Source: UBA5972 sp964466385 (GTDB lineage: Bacteria; Pseudomonadota; Alphaproteobacteria; Rhodobacterales; Rhodobacteraceae). From it: a stretch of 6,460 nucleotides of DNA. The translations under genes were made by a program, and so were the position numbers. Of this stretch, positions 1 to 4,786 are shown piece by piece (the first letter of the stretch is position 1; each line of letters starts with the position of its first letter). The stretch lies in NCBI GenBank assembly GCA_964466385.1, contig CAYXNM010000147.1, positions 1 to 6,460 on the forward strand, written 5' to 3'. Below the pieces are notes generated by a model. It was given only the letters and a program-made list of their open reading frames with translations. It did no database searches and was not told the DNA's origin.

Positions 1-67
1 CGACGCCCTGGGTTTGCTGGCCGTCGCGCAGGGTTGTGTCAAAGAGGGAAAGACGTTCGCGGGTCAT
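1..67 (-). CDS. cimA: Citramalate synthase, N-terminal fragment (runs off left edge)
   Basis: Only the first 22 codons are present. They read MTRERLSLFDTTLRDGQQTQ followed by GV. The DTTLRDG motif at residues 10-16 opens the HMGL-like TIM barrel (PF00682) of the isopropylmalate, homocitrate and citramalate synthases. Its Asp is a metal ligand and its Arg is catalytic in that family. The following QTQGV is typical of the CimA type rather than of LeuA, so the likely reaction is acetyl-CoA plus pyruvate to (R)-citramalate, the threonine-independent entry to isoleucine synthesis. The ATG lies at 67-65 with AAAGG (complement of 76-80) eight bases upstream, which is a usable ribosome binding site. 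The gene lies downstream of cysS on the same strand, 130 bases away. The family call is solid. Another member of the same synthase superfamily is possible because only the N-terminus is visible. Confidence 0.83.
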   Translation of the reverse strand, partial: MTRERLSLFDTTLRDGQQTQGV

Positions 68-201
68 TGGGTGACCTTTCGGCCGGAAAGCGTATATGGG
101 CTGCAAGCCCGCTTCGCCCCCGACCCGCCCCCCAGGGCGGGGGCGAAATCACCCCCACCCTCGTGCCGGGGGCTACGCTTTGCAATCAAAGATCGGTTCA
201 T
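64..201 (-). CDS. Possible 45-codon ORF bridging cysS and cimA
   Basis: This frame begins at an ATG whose last two bases belong to the cysS stop codon (ATGA at 201-198). It ends in a TGA overlapping the cimA start codon (ATGA at 67-64). It encodes 45 residues that begin MNRSLIAKRSPRHEGGG and end GRKVTQ. The product is basic and rich in Gly, Arg and Ala. I see no signal peptide, membrane segment or known motif. The only Shine-Dalgarno-like sequence is a GGA before the A8 run at the end of cysS, which is weak. The same DNA is occupied by several stem-loops, and GC-rich DNA often stays open by chance, so a non-coding structured spacer is the more likely reading. The double ATGA overlap is the main reason to list it. 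Confidence 0.15.
   Translation of the reverse strand: MNRSLIAKRSPRHEGGGDFAPALGGGSGAKRACSPYTLSGRKVTQ
98..191 (-). repeat. Stem-loop cluster in the cysS-cimA spacer
   Basis: Four inverted repeats follow one another between the cysS stop and the cimA ribosome binding site. They are: 178-182 with 187-191 (CTTTG/CAAAG, 4-base loop); 152-156 with 168-172 (CCCCC/GGGGG); 113-122 with 138-147 (perfect 10-base TTCGCCCCCG/CGGGGGCGAA, extendable inward by three C-G pairs at 124-126 and 135-137); and 98-102 with 106-110 (GGGCT/AGCCC, 3-base loop). None is followed by a T-run on either strand, so they are not standard intrinsic terminators. They could protect the cysS 3' end, slow or end transcription with Rho, or form a cimA leader structure. 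Confidence 0.6.
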
Positions 202-1622
202 GTTTTTTTTCCAATCATTGCGTCGATTTCAGCGATAAGTTGAAGGTTATCACTGAATTGATTGTACCTCGGATCGTCAAAGGCGATTTCAGGCAGGTTG
301 TCTGAGTTGATCCTGATTGGAAGCCCGATTTTGACCATTTCGTCGCGAAGAAAATCTGCTTTCGCAAAATTCCTCTTCAGACGAAGCTTCGCATACTCAG
401 CGAAGAGATCGCCGATTTTTGCAGCCAAATTGTCGGACATTTGAAGCGGCAAAACCTGCGTCCAATTCCCCAAGTTGTCACCAAGTAATCCCAGCAAACC
501 CGCGCTGGCCTTCAACTCAGCGGCATCTCCTGATCCCGCCAGCCTGTGCAGTTCTGCAATCGCACCCGCCGTGTTCAGATCATCCGCCACACATGCGACA
601 ACAGACACCGCCGCACTTGGCGAAGGCTCGATGCCCTCGACGAGCGCCCTCCACTTGCGCAAGGTCTCCTCCGCCGCGCGCGCCTTCTTCTCGGTCCAGT
701 CCATCGGTTTGCGGTAATGGGTGGACAGGAACACAAACCTTATCACCTCGCCGGGATATCCCTGATCCAAAAGTTCGCGCACCGAAAAGAAATTGCCCAG
801 GCTCTTGGACATCTTCCGCCCTTCCACCTGCAACATCTCGTTGTGCATCCAGACCTGGGCAAAGCTGTCCTCGCCCGCCTCGCAACAGCTCTGCGCCTTT
901 TCGTTCTCGTGATGCGGAAAGGCCAGGTCCAGCCCGCCGCCGTGGATATCGAATTGCGCACCCAACAATTCGCGGCTCATGGCCGAGCATTCGATGTGCC
1001 AGCCGGGGCGCCCCCGCCCCCACGGGCTGTCCCATCCCGGCAGGGTGTCCTCGGACGGTTTCCACAGCACGAAATCCATCGGATCGCGCTTGTAAGGGGC
1101 CACTTCCACCCGTGCTCCGGCGATCATGTCGTCAACCGAGCGCCCCGAAAGCGACCCGTAGCGCGCATAGGAGCGCACATCGAAAAGCACGTGCCCCCCG
1201 GCCTCGTACGCGTGGCCCGTATCGATCAGTTCCTGCGTCATGTCGATCATCTGGCCGATATATTCGGTCGCCCTTGGGGCAAGGTCCGGCTCCCGGTTTC
1301 CCAGTGCGGCCATGTCTTCGACATACCAGCGGATCGTTTCGTCCGTAATGGCGCGGATCGTCCGCCCACTGCTCGCGGCGCGCGCGTTGATCTTGTCGTC
1401 GACATCGGTGAAATTGCGCGCGTAGGTCACGTGGTCCGGGCCGTAAACATGCCGCAGCAACCGGTTCAGCACATCAAACACGATCACCGGGCGCGCATTC
1501 CCGATATGGGCGCGGTCGTAAACCGTGGGGCCACAGACATACATCCGCACGTTTTGGGGATCGAGCGGTGTGAACGGCTCTTTCCTGCGGGTCATGGTGT
1601 TGTATAACTTGATCTCGGTCAT
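198..1622 (-). CDS. cysS: Cysteinyl-tRNA synthetase
   Basis: This cytoplasmic class I aminoacyl-tRNA synthetase joins cysteine to tRNA-Cys using ATP. At 474 residues it has the usual bacterial length. The catalytic Rossmann domain shows the HIGH-type motif HIGNAR at 39-44 and KMSKS at 270-274. The zinc site that selects cysteine is complete: Cys30 (in YVCGPTVYD), Cys212 (in WHIECSAMS), His237 and Glu241 (in FPHHENE), matching Cys28/Cys209/His234/Glu238 of the E. coli enzyme. The C-terminal helical and anticodon-binding part covers roughly residues 320-474. The ATG at 1622-1620 gives MTEIKLYNT, the normal family N-terminus; a weak GAG lies about nine bases upstream. The DNA for residues ~381-474 is about 45-50% GC against about 58-63% in other parts of the gene sampled, and the tail after LRDEMVKIG looks diverged from the usual alphaproteobacterial ending. 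The last codons include an A8 run just before the TGA. It is transcribed toward cimA and divergently from the aminotransferase gene. Confidence 0.98.
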   Translation of the reverse strand: MTEIKLYNTMTRRKEPFTPLDPQNVRMYVCGPTVYDRAHIGNARPVIVFDVLNRLLRHVYGPDHVTYARNFTDVDDKINARAASSGRTIRAITDETIRWYVEDMAALGNREPDLAPRATEYIGQMIDMTQELIDTGHAYEAGGHVLFDVRSYARYGSLSGRSVDDMIAGARVEVAPYKRDPMDFVLWKPSEDTLPGWDSPWGRGRPGWHIECSAMSRELLGAQFDIHGGGLDLAFPHHENEKAQSCCEAGEDSFAQVWMHNEMLQVEGRKMSKSLGNFFSVRELLDQGYPGEVIRFVFLSTHYRKPMDWTEKKARAAEETLRKWRALVEGIEPSPSAAVSVVACVADDLNTAGAIAELHRLAGSGDAAELKASAGLLGLLGDNLGNWTQVLPLQMSDNLAAKIGDLFAEYAKLRLKRNFAKADFLRDEMVKIGLPIRINSDNLPEIAFDDPRYNQFSDNLQLIAEIDAMIGKKT

Positions 1623-1673
1623 CGGTTTCTCGCGCGTCTTATCGAACTTGCGCGGGGCCTATCATCTGGCAAC

Positions 1674-1686
1674 TGTTTTGAAAACA
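1674..1686. promoter_or_regulatory. Palindrome TGTTTTGAAAACA, possible operator
   Basis: Two perfect 6-base arms (TGTTTT and AAAACA) flank a single central G, 52 bases upstream of the cysS start codon. It overlaps the best leftward -35-like sequence (1682-1687), a usual place for a repressor site. It could equally be chance in an AT-richer patch. No regulator can be named from it. Confidence 0.3.
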
Positions 1687-1702
1687 AGAGAAGAACCCGC
1701 GC

Positions 1703-1712
1703 GACATATGTC
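1703..1712. promoter_or_regulatory. Perfect palindrome GACATATGTC
   Basis: A perfect 10-base palindrome lies 17 bases to the right of the TGTTTTGAAAACA palindrome in the same divergent gap. Short palindromes of this kind often mark dimeric regulator sites, but one copy of 10 bases is weak evidence. Confidence 0.2.
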
Positions 1713-1875
1713 AGCAGGTAATCGAAATCCCAATCAAGGTATCGATCTTTCTCATGGGCCAAGCCTTAGCCGCCTGCCCTTTCATTTGCAAGATTTTTTG
1801 CCGTCATCCCTGATCTTCACTTGCCAACAGGCCGGGAATCATGATGCCGTCGCCCCGCGGCACGGGATCAGGAAC

Positions 1876-3051
1876 ATGCGTCTTTCAGAACGAATTCTCA
1901 ACATCACGCCCAATGGCGCGGACGGGTGGGCCGTGTTTTACAAGGCGCGCCAAATGAAGGCCGACGGTCAGGACATTCTGGAACTGACGATCGGCGAACA
2001 CGACAAAAAGACCGATCCTGCGATCCTTGACGCGCTCACCCAAAGCGCACGCGCCGGAAACACCGGTTATGCGATGGTTCCGGGGTCGCGCGCCTTGCGC
2101 GAAGCGGTTGCCAGACGCATCCGGATGCGAACGCAAACACCTACGGATCATGAAAACATCCTGATTACGACGGGGGGTCAGGCCGCCTTGTTTGCAGCGC
2201 ACATGGCTGTGCTCGACCCCGGCGACACGGCCCTGTTTCTCGACCCCTATTACGCGACCTATCCCGGAACGTTGCGCGCGGCGGGTGCGGATGCGCGGGC
2301 GATCATCACGCGACCTGAAAACAATTTCCAACCCACAAGGCGCGATCTGGAGCGCGCGGATTCAGCGGCGAAATCCCTGCTGATCAATTCGCCCAACAAC
2401 CCGACAGGGGTGGTTTATTCGCCGGAAACGCTTGAAATGATTTCCGATTTCGCCAAGACGCGGGATCTTTGGCTGATCTCGGACGAGGTTTACGACACCC
2501 AGGTCTGGCAAGGCCGACACCTGTCACCCCGCGCGATGGAGGGCATGGAACCCCGGACGATCGTCATCGGCTCCATGTCCAAGAGCCACGCAATGACCGG
2601 GTCGCGCATCGGGTGGATCGCAGCCCCCAAAGCGGTTGTGTCCTGCCTGATCGAGCTTTCCACCTCAACGACCTACGGCGTGCCGGGATATATCCAGGAC
2701 GCCGCCCTTTTCGCGCTGAACCGGGGGGACGCGCTTGAAAAAGAAATCGCCTCGGTGTTCTGCCACCGCCGGTCCATCGCGCAGGAGATCCTGAGCGGCA
2801 CGCAGGTCTTGTCGCTGGTGCCGCCATCCGGGGCCATGTATCTGATGCTGGATATCCGCGCGACCGGCCTGGGCGGCCAGGATTTCGCGCTGGCGCTTCT
2901 TGATCAGGAAAAAATCGCCGTCATGCCGGGTGAAAGCTTTGGGGCAGCCGCCGCGGGGCATATCCGGGTTGCCATGACGGTTGAAGACGACCTCTTTTCC
3001 GGGGCAATCCGCAAGATCGTTCAATTCGCCGAAGATCTGGCCACGCGATGA
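1876..3051 (+). CDS. PLP-dependent class I/II aminotransferase, AruH-like
   Basis: This 391-residue fold-type I aminotransferase (PF00155) should move an amino group between an amino acid and a 2-oxo acid in the cytoplasm. Visible active-site residues are Asn175 in NSPNNPTG (171-178), Asp203 and Tyr206 in SDEVY, the PLP-binding Lys236 in SMSKSHAMTG, Arg244 just after it, and the substrate carboxylate-binding Arg364 in GHIRVAM. Overall wording, including SKSHAMTG, YGVPGYIQDAA, DIRATGL and GESFGAAAAGHIR, recalls the P. aeruginosa arginine:pyruvate transaminase AruH. That resemblance is from memory, so the substrate remains open. The frame is open as far back as 1525, but that part is antisense to cysS. 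The ATG at 1876 gives MRLSERILNITPNGADGW, which matches the family N-terminus. The ribosome site is modest: GGGA at 1864-1867, with AGGA at 1870-1873 too close to the ATG. The decarboxylase gene follows 90 bases downstream, probably in the same transcript. Confidence 0.93.
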   Translation: MRLSERILNITPNGADGWAVFYKARQMKADGQDILELTIGEHDKKTDPAILDALTQSARAGNTGYAMVPGSRALREAVARRIRMRTQTPTDHENILITTGGQAALFAAHMAVLDPGDTALFLDPYYATYPGTLRAAGADARAIITRPENNFQPTRRDLERADSAAKSLLINSPNNPTGVVYSPETLEMISDFAKTRDLWLISDEVYDTQVWQGRHLSPRAMEGMEPRTIVIGSMSKSHAMTGSRIGWIAAPKAVVSCLIELSTSTTYGVPGYIQDAALFALNRGDALEKEIASVFCHRRSIAQEILSGTQVLSLVPPSGAMYLMLDIRATGLGGQDFALALLDQEKIAVMPGESFGAAAAGHIRVAMTVEDDLFSGAIRKIVQFAEDLATR

Positions 3052-3072
3052 ACCCGGTACAATGTCGGGACG

Positions 3073-3085
3073 GCCGGGGTCCGGC
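3073..3085 (+). repeat. Small stem-loop between aminotransferase and decarboxylase genes
   Basis: GCCGG (3073-3077) pairs with CCGGC (3081-3085) around a 3-base loop. There is no T-run after it, so it is not a standard terminator and does not argue against co-transcription of the two flanking genes. Confidence 0.35.
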
Positions 3086-3141
3086 ACGCCGCGAAGGACG
3101 CACGCTTGTGTGTCTTGTCACGACGTGCGAACACTCGGCCC

Positions 3142-4566
3142 ATGAAGAAACAGGACTTTACCCACTGGTCGAATCGCGCCACTCAATGGGGGCAGGATTA
3201 CCTTGATACGCTGTCGGCCCGCCCGGTGCGCGCGCAGACCAAGCCGGGCGACATCGCCGCGCAACTGCCCCAGTCACCGCCCGAGCACGCCGAACCGATG
3301 GACCGGATTTTTGCCGATTTCGAGGCGATTGTTCCGGGCGGCATGACCCATTGGCAGCATCCGCGTTTCTTTGCCTATTTCCCGTCCAATGCGTCCCCGG
3401 CATCGATGGTCGCTGAACAATTGGCCAACACCATTTCCGCCCAGTGCATGTTGTGGCAGACGTCGCCGGCGGCCACCGAAATCGAGACCGTGATGATCCG
3501 CTGGCTGCGCGATGCACTGGGTCTTGGCACGCATTTCAAGGGGGTCATTCAGGACAGCGCGACATCGGCGACGCTGTCGGCGATCGTGACCATGCGCGAC
3601 CGTGCCAGCGACTGGCAGAGCGTCGACAAGGGGCTTGGCCATCAGCGCCCGATCCGCATCTATGCCTCCGAACAGACCCACAGTTCCGTTGACAAGGCCT
3701 GCCGGATCGCGGGGATCGGGCAGGACAATCTGGTCAAAATCGAAACGGGCGCCAATTTCGCCATGAAGCCACAGGCACTGAGGGACGCGATTGACCGGGA
3801 CCGCGCGGCGGGGTTTCTGCCTGCGGGGGTTGTCGCCTGCACCGGGGGAACCTCGATCGGGGCGTTTGACGACGTTGCCGGGATCGTAAGACTCGCCAAA
3901 GGGGAAAACCTCTATACTCATGTCGATGCTGCCTGGGCCGGTTCGGCAATGATCTGCCCGGAGTTTCGCACGCTTTGGCACGGGGTCGACGATGCTGACA
4001 GCATCGTCTTCAACCCCCACAAATGGCTGGGGGTGCAGTTTGACTGCTCGGTTCAGTTCCTGGCGGACCCAAAAGCGCAACTGCGGTCGCTTTCCCTGCG
4101 TCCCGATTACCTTGAAACGCCGGGCGAGGAAGACATCGTCAATTACAATGAATGGACCGTTCCCCTTGGTCGCCGGTTCCGGGCGCTGAAATTATGGTTC
4201 GTCATGCGCGCCTATGGGCTGGAAGGGTTGCGCACCCGCATCCGAAACCATGTGGCCTGGGTGAGAGAGCTTGAAACCCGGCTGGCGACCCATCCTGATT
4301 TCACGATAATCACCCAAAGCCGCCTTGCGCTATTTACCTTTCAGTACACACCCCTCAACGGAGACGCGGACAAAGCAACCGAAGATCTGCTGGCACGGGT
4401 GAACGACGATGGCCGCATATACCTGACGCAAACCCGGCACGAGGGCAAATACGTGATCCGGGTCACGGCGGGGCAATTCGATTGCACCCGGCGCGATGTC
4501 CTGAGCGTTTACGACGTCGTCACCGAACTGGCGCAGCACCCGGCGCGCGGAGCCGATGCCGGTTGA
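3142..4566 (+). CDS. Group II PLP decarboxylase, aromatic-L-amino-acid decarboxylase family
   Basis: This 474-residue protein belongs to the PLP-dependent decarboxylase family PF00282 and should turn an amino acid, probably an aromatic one, into an amine plus CO2. Family blocks run the full length: HPRFFAYFPSNASPASM (73-89), TSPAATEIETVM (107-118), SEQTHSSVDKA (176-186), HVDAAWAGS (260-268), FNPHKWLG (290-297) and PLGRRFRALKLWFVMRAYG (341-359). Lys294 should bind PLP, Asp262 should bind the pyridine nitrogen and His180 should stack on the ring. Tyr335 aligns with the catalytic-loop Tyr332 of animal AADC. Keeping both His and Tyr favours a decarboxylase over an oxidative aldehyde synthase. I chose the ATG at 3142 because MKKQDFTHWSN matches family N-termini, although no ribosome site precedes it. 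A TTG at 3106, preceded by GAAGGA at 3093-3098, would add 12 residues. Tyrosine, phenylalanine, tryptophan or DOPA cannot be told apart as substrate. Confidence 0.92.
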   Translation: MKKQDFTHWSNRATQWGQDYLDTLSARPVRAQTKPGDIAAQLPQSPPEHAEPMDRIFADFEAIVPGGMTHWQHPRFFAYFPSNASPASMVAEQLANTISAQCMLWQTSPAATEIETVMIRWLRDALGLGTHFKGVIQDSATSATLSAIVTMRDRASDWQSVDKGLGHQRPIRIYASEQTHSSVDKACRIAGIGQDNLVKIETGANFAMKPQALRDAIDRDRAAGFLPAGVVACTGGTSIGAFDDVAGIVRLAKGENLYTHVDAAWAGSAMICPEFRTLWHGVDDADSIVFNPHKWLGVQFDCSVQFLADPKAQLRSLSLRPDYLETPGEEDIVNYNEWTVPLGRRFRALKLWFVMRAYGLEGLRTRIRNHVAWVRELETRLATHPDFTIITQSRLALFTFQYTPLNGDADKATEDLLARVNDDGRIYLTQTRHEGKYVIRVTAGQFDCTRRDVLSVYDVVTELAQHPARGADAG

Positions 4567-4786
4567 GAAACGACACCGTTGACGCAAACGGACAAGACGG
4601 CCCGATCCCGGGCGCGTTTATCTGACAGGATCAACGCCGGGGGCGAAGGCCGCAAATGCCTGACAACGACTGGAAAATCTCTTTGATTATTCGCACGATC
4701 GGTGCAGAGCGCGGGCGTGCGGCGCGTGGAAGGCCACTGTCGGCCTGACCGCACGCCCTTTTTGCCCGTCCCTTGAAAGACCCCAC
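4567..4786 (+). promoter_or_regulatory. Leader region of the MttB-family gene, candidate attenuator
   Basis: This is a 220-base gap with no gene in it. Candidate promoters are CTGACA (4660-4665) with GATTAT (4685-4690) at a long 19-base spacing, and TTGACG (4579-4584) with no clear -10 box. An intrinsic terminator at 4713-4763 ends 23 bases before the start codon, so almost any transcript of the methyltransferase gene must pass through it. CGCACG at 4692-4697 is a copy of the core of the terminator's 3' arm (4750-4755) and is perfectly complementary to CGTGCG at 4716-4721 in the 5' arm, as expected of an antiterminator. If the CTGACA promoter is used, its start point near 4697 would exclude that element, so an upstream start or read-through from the decarboxylase gene would be needed. 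Confidence 0.4.
4713..4763 (+). terminator. Intrinsic terminator upstream of the MttB-family gene
   Basis: The perfect 10-base arms GGGCGTGCGG (4713-4722) and CCGCACGCCC (4749-4758) are followed at once by TTTTT (4759-4763). Inside lies a second stem, AGGCC (4731-4735) with GGCCT (4742-4746), around a 6-base loop. It lies 147 bases after the decarboxylase stop codon and could simply end that transcript, but its closeness to the next start codon also fits a leader attenuator. Confidence 0.8.

Larger units (their letters stand above)
1623..1875. promoter_or_regulatory. Divergent intergenic region between cysS and the aminotransferase gene
   Basis: This 253-base gap must hold the start of the leftward cysS transcript and probably that of the rightward aminotransferase transcript. 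I found no convincing coding frame in it. No sigma-70 promoter stands out. The best leftward candidate is TTGTTT (complement of 1682-1687) with GATAGG 18 bases on (complement of 1658-1663), which is a weak match. On the plus strand there is TTGCAA at 1786-1791 without a good -10 box. Two short palindromes, listed separately, are the clearest regulatory-looking signals. Confidence 0.5.

Noticed and set aside
113..147. Intrinsic terminator after cysS
   Set aside because: The stem is strong, but no T-run follows on either strand, so it was listed only as a stem-loop.
546..1607. Long plus-strand open frame (353 codons) opposite cysS
   Set aside because: It is antisense to a well-supported cysS, has no recognisable domain and is rich in Arg and Pro, as expected of a shadow frame in GC-rich DNA.
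1525..1875. Extended N-terminus for the aminotransferase
   Set aside because: The frame stays open back to 1525, but the extra part overlaps the 5' end of cysS in antisense, shows no domain and has no ribosome site. The family N-terminus begins at the ATG at 1876.
1885..2331. Minus-strand frame inside the aminotransferase gene
   Set aside because: Antisense shadow with Arg-rich low-information sequence and no domain.
4731..4745. Possible cobalamin riboswitch (GCCACTG at 4733-4739, attractive because the next gene needs a corrinoid)
   Set aside because: Only this short core-like string matches. The B12-box sequence is not found between it and the start codon, and the string is better explained as part of the inner terminator stem and loop.
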